From the NCBI GenBank assembly GCA_033807775.1, contig CM066320.1, positions 179,958,784 through 180,022,783 of the forward strand: a stretch of 64,000 nt of DNA, given 5' to 3'. The notes below the pieces were generated by a model. It was given only the letters and a program-made list of their open reading frames with translations, searched no databases and was not told the DNA's origin. Positions within the stretch are counted from its first letter, which is position 1; each line of letters starts with the position of its first letter. Position numbers and translations under genes: made by a program. Positions 1 through 11,275 of the stretch are shown here, one piece after another. Source of the DNA: Saussurea involucrata. Lineage: Eukaryota; Streptophyta; Magnoliopsida; Asterales; Asteraceae.

Positions 1-215
1 GAGAAGTCGGGGAGTTCGGAGAGAGCTGAGAAATCGATGGAGGTTGTGTCTCAGTAAGAACTTAATCGGTGGGGTTCCTAAATTGGTAGAGGTTGAGTTT
101 AGGTGTGGGTTGCCACCGATTGTCGGAGAGAATAACTATTGATTTTCGTAGATTACCCACCGAAATGATAGTTCAGTGGCCAAGACCAAAATAATTCAAT
201 CATTTTTTTCTTTCA

Positions 216-1249
216 TTAAAGATCTAAATACAATATTCCAAGTTCTCCAATCAGAAAGTTGAATCTGGCTTCATCTAAGGGTTTGGTGAACAGATCAGTA
301 AGCTGAAGATCAGTAGGAATGACATGCAGCTCTATGTCACCTTTGGAGATGTGATCCCTGATGAAGTGATATCTGATGTCTATATGTTTTGATCTGGAGT
401 GAAGAACTGGATTATTTGCAATAGTGATTGCACTTGAGTTGTCACATAGTATGGGTACTTGTGAGTAGACTTGATTGTAGTCCCTTGGTTGATTTTTCAT
501 CCATAGCATTTGAGCACAACAGCTTCCAGCAGCAACATATTCAGCTTCAGCAGTTGAGGTTGAAACTGAGTTTTGTTTCTTACTGGACCAACTGACCAGC
601 TTGCCACCAAGAAGTTGACAACTACTTGTGGTGCTCTTTCTATCAACTTTAGAACCTGCATAATCATAATCTGAATACCCTATTAGTTCAAAACCTGAGT
701 CTTTGGGATACCAAAGACCCAGATGCAGAGTACCTTTCAGGTACCGGAAAATGCATTTTACAGCAGCCAGATGAGATTCTTTGGGATTGGCCTGATAACG
801 CGCACAAAGACATGTAACAAACATCATATCGGGTCTGCTAGCAGTAAGATAGAGAAAGGACCCAATCATACCTCGATAATTCATTACATCAACGGATTTA
901 CCGTCCGGATCAACATGAATTTTCAAGGGTGGTGCCATAGGAGTTTTCATAAGAGAGCAATTTTCAAACTTAAACTTCTTGAGAAGGTCATGAATATATT
1001 TGCTTTGATTTATAAAAATCCCTTCAGAAGTTTGTTTGACCTGAATGCCTAAGAAAAATGTAAGCTTTCCATTATTCTCATCTCATATTGACTTTTCATG
1101 AGAGAAGCAAACTCATCACATAGTGACTCATCAGTGGCACCAAAAATGATGTCATCCACATAGATTTGAACAAGTATAAGATTACCTGAGGTTTGCTTGA
1201 TGAACAAGGTGTTATCAATTTTACCTCTAGAATAACCATTCTTCAGGAG
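216..1249 (-). pseudogene. Element A: reverse transcriptase C-terminal part and RNase H
   Basis: Two minus-strand pieces in different frames lie here. Positions 1049-1249 carry the catalytic YVDD box of the copia RT. Positions 216-950 carry the RT thumb and the RNase H, with the markers SWSSKKQ, STAEAEY, LCDNSSAI and LFTKPLDE. The catalytic residues seem preserved in the RNase H part. The frame is lost between 950 and 1049. The upstream half of the RT continues at 2888 beyond the inserted solo LTR. It is a broken copy and not expected to be functional. Confidence 0.9.
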
Positions 1250-1254
1250 GAAGT

Positions 1255-2882
1255 TGTAACAACCCAACCCAAACATACATCATATAACAACATTTACATC
1301 TCAATATAAGATAACAAAGACACATATTATATCATATAAGGTCTCTTAGTCCCAAACTATACAATACATATTCAGTACAAACTTTTTGCTAATATAATTT
1401 ACATTACATCCAAAAACTACTGATACAAAGACGCTTCATGAAAATTCCTAAACACACAACCTTCAAAACCAAATCATCATTTATCTTTTCCTCTGCTCTT
1501 ACTTACTCCTCGACCTGGAATACATATTTTTGAAAACAAAATGAGGGTTAGACCAATTGGTCTAAGTGAGAAAATCTCTGTCAGCTTAATAATCATTTTG
1601 TAAAACACAGATATACAACAAGTATATAAATACCAAGCATGACTCGTATGCACTGCGTACAACTCTTTCACATGGCCATATTAGTTGGTTGCGCTAAACC
1701 AACTAATCAATTTACTCTGCTGCACTAAAATACAGCCAACTCCGTTGTCCCTCCGTACAACCAAACTCCATCGGCCCTAATTTCGGCCAATGTGCAATTA
1801 TGTAGTGTAATGCTCATATAAATACAATATACATCTCAATATATCACATTTCAATCATAAGCACATCATCACACTACCTACCACATAATTATCCAATATA
1901 TATGTATTCCAGTTTGAAAATGGTTAAAGTAAAACTCACCTGAAAGCAATACCGCAACTAACACCTTTTCTTGAAAACTTGCAAGAACCTTACTTTTCCA
2001 CCAACTTCCCAAAATCTGAATTACATAAAATACATATAACTATTTACGACAAAAAACTCAATGACGGCTAAGAATCCTAAATAAGCCTATCATACCCTTA
2101 CCCAGAAACCACTCAAAAATGCCCCTCTTCGGCGACTTAGCACGGGGGTTAGAAAGCTTCCGGATATGTAATCTAGGAACTTATCCGGATAATTGACCCG
2201 GAAAACTCATCCGAAAAACCAAATCCGGAACTCAAATCCGGAACCCAAACCCGGGGGAACTTTCCTGGAAACAAACACCCGGAATCCGGAAATAACTTAT
2301 TCGGACAACCTATCCGGGAAACTATCCGGACAATATCCGGAAAAACTAGAATTTGGATAAAACAATTCCGGAAACACACTAAACCCGGTATCCGGTAATC
2401 TAATCCGGAAAACATGAAGATTCCGGGTAAATTACATCCGGACTGCAAAGAATCTGGATAACCCTTTCGATACCCAAATTCGACAACAGATAAAAAAATA
2501 TCGAAATTAAAATTTCTAAACCGGTAGAAATCTCATACGACCTATAACAAACACAATATTAAAACAAATCGCACCTCAATCGAAACACACAACTCTTCTC
2601 TTGGCTTAATCGACCGACGCCTCCTTTCTCTCTTTCTCTTTTCTCTCGGTTCTAATACACACACACAGATTGACACAAGAAACCGACATAGTGAAAAGAG
2701 GAGGTGTCAAGTTTATAAATAGGAATTGAGAAATTGCAAACAAGGGCTCTAACTATACGAAAATTACGATAACATCTTAAGATTGCAAAACTAGCCCAAA
2801 CTTACCCTAAACTATTAAACATAAAATTAAATAAATATAACGGAACCGAAGTTTAACTAACGAACTTACCCGAGATATTACA
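1255..2882 (-). mobile_element. Solo LTR of a gypsy element, inserted in element A's RT
   Basis: The sequence begins TGTAAC and ends ATTACA on the plus strand. It is flanked by a perfect 5-bp target duplication GAAGT (1250-1254 and 2883-2887). Read on the minus strand it starts TGTAATATCTCGGGTAAG, close to the LTR start of element B, and it has the same cluster of TCCGGA-type motifs (about 2155-2460). No internal domain is present, so this is the product of LTR-LTR recombination. The RT reading frame of A continues on each side of it. The 1628-bp length matches B's LTR length. Confidence 0.92.
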
Positions 2883-2887
2883 GAAGT

Positions 2888-3420
2888 CAGCAAGAGTATC
2901 ATACCAGGCACGAGGAGCCTGTTTGAGACCATAGAGAGCTTTGTCCAACTGGTACACATAGTCAGGATGTGTGGAATCTTCAAATCCAGGTGGCTGTTTC
3001 ACATAGACCTCTTCTGCCAATTCACCATTGAGGAAGACACTTTTAACACCCATCTGGAAGACACTTTTAACACCCATCTGGAAGACTCTTAAATTTTGGT
3101 AAGCAGCATAGGCTAAAAAGATCCTTATAGCTTCAAGTCTAGCAACAGGTGCAAATGTTTCATCATAATCAATTCCTTCTTCTTGTCTGTATCCTTGAGC
3201 AACAAGTTTGGCCTTTTTTATCACTATACCTTCTTCATCCATTTTATTCCTGAAGACTCACTTGGTTCCAATGATAGTTTTCTTTGGAGGACGGGGAACC
3301 AGTCTCCAAACCTTGTTTCTTGTAAATTGAGAAAGTTCTTCTTGCATGACAGTGATCCAACATGGATCAACTAATGCTTCCTCAATTTTCTTTGGTTCTA
3401 TCAGAGATAGAAAATTCACA
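2888..3420 (-). pseudogene. Element A: reverse transcriptase N-terminal part
   Basis: A minus-strand RT fragment shows the copia markers LVAQGYRQEEGIDY, FAPVARLEAIR, LNGEL, VYQLDKALYGLKQAPRAWYD. It is directly continuous with the YVDD part on the other side of the solo LTR. A 24-bp tandem duplication (3037-3060 and 3061-3084) inserts eight extra residues just before the LNGEL box. The frame is disrupted upstream of about 3243. It is a broken copy. Confidence 0.85.
3037..3084. repeat. 24-bp tandem duplication inside element A RT
   Basis: Two exact adjacent copies of a 24-bp unit (3037-3060, 3061-3084) encode a duplicated QMGVKSVF block on the minus strand. Element F has a single copy at the homologous place. 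It is in frame, so it would have lengthened the RT by eight residues. Confidence 0.9.
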
Positions 3421-3573
3421 TAGAGACATATATTACCAATTCCTCTTCTAGTCTAGACCCAGCTTGGTGATCACTGATGATTTGGTCTATAGGATGATCT
3501 TTGGTCCATTTGGTAGCAAGAGGTAGAGTGGGTGGTAGGCTTGAAGATGGAAGAGATGGATGATTTGAGGTGG

Positions 3574-4810
3574 TTAGATGTAGGAAGTCAGGAGAAGGAG
3601 ATGAGGGAAGATTTGGAACATTTTCGTGGACGGTGGGTTTGCTAAGATAGGAGGTGATGAACCTTGTTGATGAGAATCAGGAGGGTTGTTGTGATGAGAA
3701 GGATTTTGAGTGAAGGGAATGGAAGTGGAATCGGTAGAGGCGGAGGGTGGAACATCACCAATGCAAGATAAAATACACCTATTTAGTTCATCATCATCAT
3801 TTGAGAGAGATGATGATCTGAAATCATCAAACTTAACATGAATGGATTCATCAATGCATTTTCTTCTAAGGTTGTACACACGATAAGCTTTTGAGGACAA
3901 GGAATATCCTACAAAAATTCCTTCATCAGCCTTAGGATCAAATTTCCCAAGGTTTTCCCTATCATTTAGAATGAAGCACACACAACCAAAAACATGGAGA
4001 AAACCTATGTTTGGTTTTCGGCCATATAAGACTTCATAAGGAGTCTTCCCATGTCTTTTGACAATCATTGATCTGTTTTGGGCAAAGCATGCAGTGTTAA
4101 TTGCTTCTGCCCAAAAATATGTAGGAAGATTTGATTCACTGAGCATTGATCTGGCAGACACACATAGAGTCCGGTTCTTTCTTTCAACTACTCCATTCTG
4201 TTGAGAAGCTCTGACTGTAGAGAAATTTTGGGAGATTCCTTTGTCATTGAAGAATTCTTCTAAGGCACTGTTTTTTAAAATCAATACCGTTGTCACTTCT
4301 TACTGATCTGACTAGCTGACCATTCAGAACTTCACACCTCTTGATGAACTTGGTGATTTCTTCGGTAGCATCACTTTTGTACCTAAGAAACAATACCCAG
4401 TTATATCTTGTGAACTCATCAACAACAACAAGAATGTACCTTTTTCCTCCCAGACTGGAAGTACTTACTGGCCTACATAGATCCATGTGCAGCATTTGGA
4501 GAGGAAGAGAGATTGAAAAACATTATTTTGATTTGAAAGAAGATTTGGTGAGTTTTCCTTTTTCACAAGCGTCACACAGATTCTCTTTCACAAAATTTAG
4601 TTTTGGCATGCCAGTCACCAATTCTTTGTTTGAAAGAATGTTCAGAGTTTTAAAGTTCATATGAGATAACCGTTTGTGCCACAACCAGTTTCTTTTGGCT
4701 GAATCATCAGACACAAAGCAGATACTGGTAGTACTATGATTTTGTCCCATGTCAATGATATAGATATTCTTCTTTCTCTTTCCGGACAACACAACCTGCA
4801 TGTGTTTATC
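3574..4810 (-). pseudogene. Element A: GAG-pre-integrase and integrase
   Basis: Three overlapping minus-strand frames carry the pre-integrase zinc region (4523-4801, WLWHKRLSHMNF and CDACEKGK), the integrase core start (4244-4495, LLHMDLCRPV and VVVDEFTRYNWV) and the integrase remainder (3574-4296, QQNGVVERKNRTL and YFWAEAINTACF). The D and E positions of the DDE core can be seen, but the frames are split near 4250-4300 and 4500. The serine/proline-rich tail continues towards the RT fragment. The protease half lies beyond the inserted element B, at 12925. Confidence 0.88.
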
Positions 4811-4811
4811 A

Positions 4812-4816
4812 ACAAT
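4812..4816. repeat. Target site duplication of element B (left), ACAAT
   Basis: ACAAT directly precedes the TGTAATACC start of element B and is repeated at 12920-12924 after its terminal TTACA. A 5-bp duplication is typical of Ty3/gypsy integrase. Confidence 0.9.
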
Positions 4817-6459
4817 TGTAATACCCCGGGTAAGTTTGTTAGTTAAAGTCTCGTTCCGTTAAAATTTATTTAACTTTATAATTGATGTTAGGGTAAGTTT
4901 AGGAGAGTTTATAAGTTTAAGGGTGTTTGGATTAATATTAAGAAGTCCAAGGTCTAATTAGTAAATATGGTTGTATATTATCCTCTTGGTATTCAGATAT
5001 TTTCACAAAAACCAGAAACATCAGTGTGTGTAAGTGTGTGTTTTTAGAGCAAAAGGAGAAGAAGAAGAAAGGAAAAGGCTAGGGCTTTAAATTGGTGGAC
5101 TTGGAAGGGATTTAAGGTATGTTTTCTTTGTGTTTTATGGCTATAATTGCTATTAGGAAGTATCTATCGGATTAGAATTATCACATCTAGACTGGGGTTG
5201 ATTTCAGTTGAATTCTGGGTTAAAAATAGGCAAACCGACAGAGGTTTCCGGATAGAATGAATGTGTCCGGGTAGTTTTGTTGGTGGTGTCCGGATGATGT
5301 GTTAAAGGTGTCCGGACGAGTTCATTATCCGGGTAAGTTTTTCTTTTCTATAGTTTCCGGATGAAATGAGATACCGGATGGTGTCCGGATTGCTTTGGTG
5401 TCCGGGTGTTATCCGGATTACTTATGTTGTCCGGAAAGGTTATGCTGTCCGGGTTTTATGAACTGTCCGGAAAGTTGTGTTGTCCGGATAGTTAGAGTGT
5501 CCGGGAACTTTGAGCTGTTTGGTCACTTTTGAGGGTTCAGATGCTTTTGAGTATCCAGTAAGTTGTGTTTTGTTAGACCTTAGATAGGGAATGAATGATG
5601 ACTGAATATTCTGTGGACTAGACTTAAGTTCGGGCTTGGGGATAACGTTGGAGGAGTTGAGTTATCTAGAGTTCTTAGCTCTAGTAAGTCTTATGTGTTC
5701 TATTTGGTAAAGAGATACTTGTATCTATTTGTTACAGATCCTGTGAATTCTGGGTAAAGGACTGAACCTGTTAAGAAGGCTTGGAAACGTGTTGATAAAC
5801 AAACAGGTGAGTTTTACTTAAAAATGTTTTTAAACTGGAATACATATATGTGTGTATTGGATATGTGATTGATGATGTGTTTATATGCTTATGTTGGAAA
5901 TATAATATGTTGAGATGTATATTATATTCACATGAGTATTATACGAGAGTATATTGGTCGGGCTTAGGACCGGTGGTGTTGGCTGTAATACTCGTACGGC
6001 GGTGTTGGCTGTAATTGTCGTACAGCGGAGTTAATTTATTAGTTGGCTTGCAACTAACTAATATGGCCATGGGAATGAGGAAGGAAAGTACACGAAGTGT
6101 GAGTTCTAATTGATATCTGTGATTGTGTTATGTGTATGGGATTTATGTAAATGGTTTCAAACTAACCGGGATTTTCTCACTTAGACCATTAGGTCTAACC
6201 CTCATTTTGTTTTAAAATATGTATTCCAGGTCGTGAAGCAAACAAAGACAAGTGATAGGAAAGATCTAGGAATTTCTTTTGAAGAACCATGAAGCATTTT
6301 TGTATCTATCATGTTTAGTAGTTATTATGTAAAAAGTTTGTACTGAAAGACTTATTTTGTTAAGTTAAGGGACCGTAAATGAAATATGATGTATCTTTGT
6401 GGTGAAATTATGTTATGAAATATGTGTTATTTGTATGTTTGGGAATCCGGGTTGTCACA
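4817..6459 (+). repeat. Element B 5' LTR
   Basis: The LTR starts TGTAATACCCCGGG and ends GTTGTCACA. It contains a dense block of TCCGGA/TCCGGG motifs (about 5245-5510). This LTR would drive the element's transcription. It matches 11276-12919 along its whole length. Confidence 0.93.
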
Positions 6460-6461
6460 GA

Positions 6462-6473
6462 TGGTATCAGAGC
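6462..6473 (+). other. Element B primer binding site
   Basis: TGGTATCAGAGC lies two bases after the 5' LTR. It is complementary to the 3' end of initiator tRNA-Met, the usual plant primer. Confidence 0.9.
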
Positions 6474-6721
6474 CCTAGTTTAAGGGATTTAGGTATTTAT
6501 ATCTGTACCTAGACTTAAACTGCATGTGAAGTAGGATGTCCCTATTATTTTAGAACCTTGGGATGATTAAGTATAAAAGGTAGAAGGAACATCATGTAAG
6601 GTAATTTCATATTACATTTGGCCAGTGTAATCGTGAACTTACAAGTACATGTTTGGACTGGAATACCTTGTTATATGGGGTATGTGCTTATGTGTATATT
6701 AACCTTGTCTGAATCAATAGA

Positions 6722-7063
6722 ATGGCAAGTGGTACTAGACAAACGAATCGGGAAGGAGGAGGAAATCCGAATAGAACAAATCCAACAGCCGGAGGAAGGG
6801 GAAGAGGGGGAGAAAGAGGTAGGGGCAGAACAGGCGGCAGAGTTCAGCCGCGAGGTGCTGAATTTGTAACAAGGGATGATTTGGCAGCCGAAATGGGAAG
6901 ATTACAAGCGAATATCCAAGCCATGTTTAATCGAACTCGTGATACTGAAGCAGAAAGACCAGATCCTACTCTTGAAGACGAAATGCCAATTACTCCTACT
7001 GTTGTACCAGTAATGAAAAAGTGTGATTATAAAATGTTTCTCAGTTGTAAGCCCCCGACCTGA
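6722..7063 (+). pseudogene. Element B gag, N-terminal piece
   Basis: This is the start of the gag polyprotein (first Met at 6722), with an RG-rich stretch (RGRGGERGRGRTGGR) at about residues 25-42 and the conserved FLSCKPP block at the end. Comparison with element C shows that the residues after CKPP are missing. A small deletion near 7060 changes the frame and creates a stop at 7061-7063. The gag continues in another frame from 7066. Confidence 0.85.
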
Positions 7064-7065
7064 GA

Positions 7066-8100
7066 TGGCTGAAGGAAATAGAAGCTATCTTCAAGACTAG
7101 TAAGTGCGCGGAAGAGGATAGGGTACTTTATGGAACCGCAATGTTGAAAGGCGATGCTTTATACTGGTGGGAAGCTCATATTTCTTCGGGAGGTTCTGAC
7201 ATATATTCTACCTTCTCTTGGGAAGAATTCATTATAGCTTTCAGGAAACAGTTATGTCCTCATGCAGCAGTCAAACAATTGGAGGAAGAGTTTATGAACT
7301 TGCAGCAAGGAAATTTATCTGTTCGGGACTACACTGCTCATTTTCTGGAAAAATCTCGTTTTGCGGAGTATTATGTTGCCACAGAGGCCATGAAGATTGA
7401 AAGGTTTATCTTTGGGTTGAATGCAGAAGTCAGAAGTTTTGTAATTTCTAAAGGACCAGAAACCTTCTCCGCCGCAGTAGACGCCGCAGAAACCGTGGAG
7501 CAGGATAAAGGAAGAAATACTAGCGATAAAGGTGCGGGAAAAAGGAAGTGGGAAGGACCACAGTATGATCCGAAAAAGTCTAGGTTTCAGAGGTTTGATA
7601 ACCGTATGCTTTTCCGAACAGCGGAGAGACCTTGTCCGAAGTGCAACCGTATCCACCAAGGAAATTGTCAAATAGATTCTTGGATTTGTTATAGGTGTAG
7701 GAAGACCGGACATGTTGCTAAAGACTGTCGAGTAACGCGGTTTTGTTTCTCGTGTAATTCTCCGGATCACATACAGTCTGATTGTCCGAGGGGAAGAATA
7801 CAGCAAGGCGGTACGTCAGGGAAACCAACGATTGTCAGACCAGTAGTACCAAGAATAGAACCACCAAGAACAAGAGGTCGTTCATTTCAGATGACAGCAA
7901 AAGAAGCGGAGGAAACTTCGGACGTGGTTACAGGTACATTTTTAATAAACTCTACACGTGCTAAGGTGTTATTTGACTCCGGTGCAAACCAATCGTTCGT
8001 ATCTCCTTCATTTGCTGCTTATATGCATTTAAAGCCTAAAGTGTTAGATCATGCTTTTATGGTAGATACTGCAAATGATAATCAAGTGTCGGTTAAATAA
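7066..8100 (+). pseudogene. Element B gag C-terminal part and aspartic protease
   Basis: The gag frame resumes at 7066 (WLKEIEAIF) and runs through the capsid-like retrotrans_gag region (LKGDALYWWEA, EEEFMNLQQGNLSVRDY). It then passes two zinc knuckles (CYRCRKTGHVAKDC, CFSCNSPDHIQSDC) and the protease with the active-site box LFDSGANQSFVS. A TAA at 8098-8100 interrupts the frame, and the same frame continues without shift to RT. The stop is a point lesion and not a natural gag/pol boundary: element C is open through the equivalent point. Confidence 0.9.
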
Positions 8101-10122
8101 GTATTTGATAGCTGTGTGATAAATATAGAAGGGTGTGGAGTACCGATACAACTATTTCCTATAGCTTTGATCGAGTTTGATGTGGTAGTGGGGATGGATT
8201 GGTTAGCCGAGAATCAAGCTAACATAGTTTGTGATAAGAAGTTAATAAATGTTGTCTTGCCTGAGAGGGGACCGGTAGTGATTTATGGTGATCGTAGAAA
8301 TCATCAGTCTTGCCTTATATCTATGATAAAAGCCCGTAAATGTGTTAATAAAGGTTGCCCGAGTTACTTAGCTTATGTGATAGATATTAAGCCAGAAAAG
8401 AATAAGTTGGAAGATATTCCTATTGTTAGTGAATTCCCAGAAGTTTTCCCCGAAGACTTGAATAGTCTTCCGCCCGTTAGACAAGTAGAGTTTGGTATAG
8501 ATCTGATTCCTGGAGCCGCTCCTGTAGCCTGTGCACCGTATCGTCTAGCACCTCCAGAGATGAAAGAAATGATGGCACAACTGCAAGATCTTTCAGATAA
8601 GGGCTTCATCAGACCCAGTTCTTCGCCGTGGGGTGCACCGGTTTTGTTTGTGAAAAAGAAGGATGGTTCGATGAGAATGTGTATTGACTACCGGGAACTG
8701 AATAAGCGTACGATCAAGAACAAGTATCCACTTCCCAGAATTGATGACCTCTTTGACCAATTAGTTGGAGCTTGCTATTTATCCAAGATTGATCTAACAT
8801 TCGGTTATCACCAGCTGAAGGTTAAAGAAGAAGACGTTCTGAAAACTGCTTTTCGCACAAGGTATGGTCACTATGAATTCCTGGTGATGCCGTTTGGACT
8901 GACGAATGCTCCAACTGCTTTTATGGATTTAATGAATCGGGTATGTAAGTCGTATCTCGATAGATTTGTTATTGTATTTATCGATGATATACTTATCTAT
9001 TCCCGATCCAAAGAAGAGCACGCACAACATCTTCGTTTAATTCTGGAATTGTTGAAAAAGGAACAGTTATACGCTAAGTTCTCTAAATGTGAATTCTGGC
9101 TACGAGAGGTTCAGTTTCTGGGGCATGTAGTTTCTGAGAAAGGCATTCAAGTTGATCCGATGAAAGTGGAAGCAATTGAAAAGTGGGAACCGTCGAGAAC
9201 GCCAACCGAAGTACGTAGTTTTCTGGGTTTAGCCGGCTACTATCGTAAGTTTATAAAAGACTTCTCTCGTATCGCGACACCTTTGACTAAGCTGACTCGG
9301 AAGAATCTAAAGTTTGAATGGAAAGCAGAACAGGATGAAGCATTCTGGATATTGAAAGAGAAACTGTGCAGTGCGCCGATTTTGTCATTACCTGAAGGTT
9401 CCGAGGACTTTGTTGTTTACAGTGATGCTTCCAAACTGGGATTGGGATGTGTACTTATGCAGCGTGGTAAAGTGATTGCTTATGCTTCTCGTCAACTAAA
9501 AGATCATGAAAGACAGTATCCGACACACGACATGGAACTTGCAGCAGTTGTTTTCGCGTTGAAGATATGGAGACATTATCTTTACGGCTCTAAATGTCAA
9601 ATTTATACTGATCATAAGAGTCTCCAACATCTTTTCGATCAGAAGGAACTAAATATGAGGCAAAGAAGATGGCTAGAATTGGTGAATGATTACGACTGTG
9701 AAATTCTTTATCATCCGGGAAAGGCGAATATGGTAGCTGATGCACTAAGTCGTCAAGAAAGGAGTGGAACAATAAAAGCCATTTCACTACGAGCTGAACT
9801 CCTACCTAACATCTTTGACGAATTGCATAAGTGTCAAATAGAAGCTTTTCAAGAAGAACATTTGAAACCAGAACGGTTAGTGGGTGTATCAGCATTGCTT
9901 GTAAAAGATGATTGTGGGTTGTTGTGTTTGGGAAACAGAATCTGGGTGCCTCGTTTGGGTGGTTTAGGTGATCGGGTATTGCAAGAAGCTCATCAATCTC
10001 GTTTCTCTATTCATCCAGGTACGAATAAGATGTTTAAAGATTTAAAACAATTTTATTGGTGGCCGGGAATAAAAAGGAGTAGTGCTCAGCATGTGGAAGG
10101 TTGTATACTTGTAAGAAGGTAA
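8101..10122 (+). pseudogene. Element B reverse transcriptase and RNase H
   Basis: The frame is open from the base after the 8098-8100 stop. It shows GMDWLAENQA (protease end), the RT boxes LPPVRQVEF, SSSPWGAPVLFVKKKDGS, IDYRELNK, SKIDLTFGYHQ, LVMPFGLTNAP and the active site VFIDDILIYS. These are followed by RNase H (VYSDASKLGLGCVLMQ, LYTDHKSL-like IYTDHKSL, ADALSR) and the H-H part of the integrase zinc finger (SIHPGTNKMFKDLKQFYWWPG). All RT catalytic aspartates are present. The frame breaks near 10100, between the histidine and cysteine halves of the zinc finger. Confidence 0.92.
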
Positions 10123-11237
10123 AGATTGAACATCAAAAGCCGTTTGGTCAGTTACAACAGTTAGAAATACCTATGTGGAAATGGGATCAGATTACTATAG
10201 ATTTCATCACAAAGCTACCAAGGACTCTGAAGGGATTTAATGCCATTTGGGTGATCGTTGACAGATTGACGAAATCTGCTCACTTCCTACCAATAAAAGA
10301 AACTGATTCGTTGGAACGATTAGCCAAGTTGTACATTAATGGAATAGTAACTCGACATGGAGTTCCAATCTCGATTATTTCTGATCGTGATAGTCGTTTT
10401 ACTTCAAGATTCTAGAGGAGTTTTCAAAAAGAAATGGGTACACAGATAAAGCTAAGTACGGCGTATCATTCTCAAACTGACGACCAGAGTGAACGGACGA
10501 TTCAGACTTTAGAAGACATGCTTCGGGCCTGCATTGTGAATTTCGAGGGATCGTGGGATAAGCATTTACCGTTGATTGAATTTGCCTACAACAACATTTA
10601 TCATTCCAGCATACAAGCTGCACCGTTTGAAGTTCTGTATGGTAGAAAATACCGAACTCCTTTGTGTTGGAACGAAGTGGGAGAGAAACAGCTAGCGGGG
10701 CCAGATATAGTTCAGTTAATAGCGGATAAGATTACTCAGATTCGAGAACGTTTGAAAGTGGCTCAAGACAGGCAGAAAAGTTATGCGGACCGACGCCGGA
10801 AACCGTTAGAGTTTCAAGTTGGAAATTTTGTAATGTTAAAAGTCTCACCTTGGAAAGGAGTCATTCGGTTTGGAAAGCAAGGTAAACTGAGCCCAAGGTA
10901 CATTGGACCGTTTGCAATTACAGAAAGAATCGGAGAAGTATCCTACAGGTTAGATCTTCTGCCAGAGTTAAGCAGGATTCACAACGCGTTCCACGTTTCA
11001 AATTTTCGAAAGTGGTTGGTTACACCAGATCAGGCAGTTTCTCTACCAGATATACAAGTTCATGAAAAGCTGAATTATGTGGAGGAACCTGAAGCCATAG
11101 TTGAGCACAAAATTAAAGTATTGCGGAACAAAGTAATCAGACAAGTGAAAGTTTAGTGGAGACATCGTAGGGGTCAGGATGCTACTTGGGAAGCAGAATC
11201 AGAAATGAGAACCAAGTACCCTTACCTATTTGCCTAA
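10101..11237 (+). pseudogene. Element B integrase core and chromodomain-like tail
   Basis: The integrase resumes after a one-base-type frameshift near 10100 (CKKVKIEHQKPFG). It carries the core (ITIDFITKLP, IISDRDSRFTS, then the E of the DDE triad after STAYHSQTD). The tail has VMLKVSPWKGVIRFGK, GPFAITERIG, FHVSNFRKW and the LRNKVI/VKV region typical of gypsy. Two in-frame stops interrupt it: 10413-10415 (TAG where TGG is expected) and 11154-11156 (TAG where CAG is expected). The natural end is TAA at 11235-11237. Confidence 0.9.
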
Positions 11238-11260
11238 CCGAATTCCGGGACAGAATTCTT

Positions 11261-11275
11261 TTAAGGGGGAAATGA
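11261..11275 (+). other. Element B polypurine tract
   Basis: A purine run TTAAGGGGGAAATGA lies directly before the 3' LTR and is the expected plus-strand primer. Confidence 0.75.

Noticed and set aside
5245..5510. CRISPR-like or satellite array in the TCCGGA cluster
   Set aside because: The units are short, irregularly spaced and not separated by constant-length spacers. The genome is a plant.
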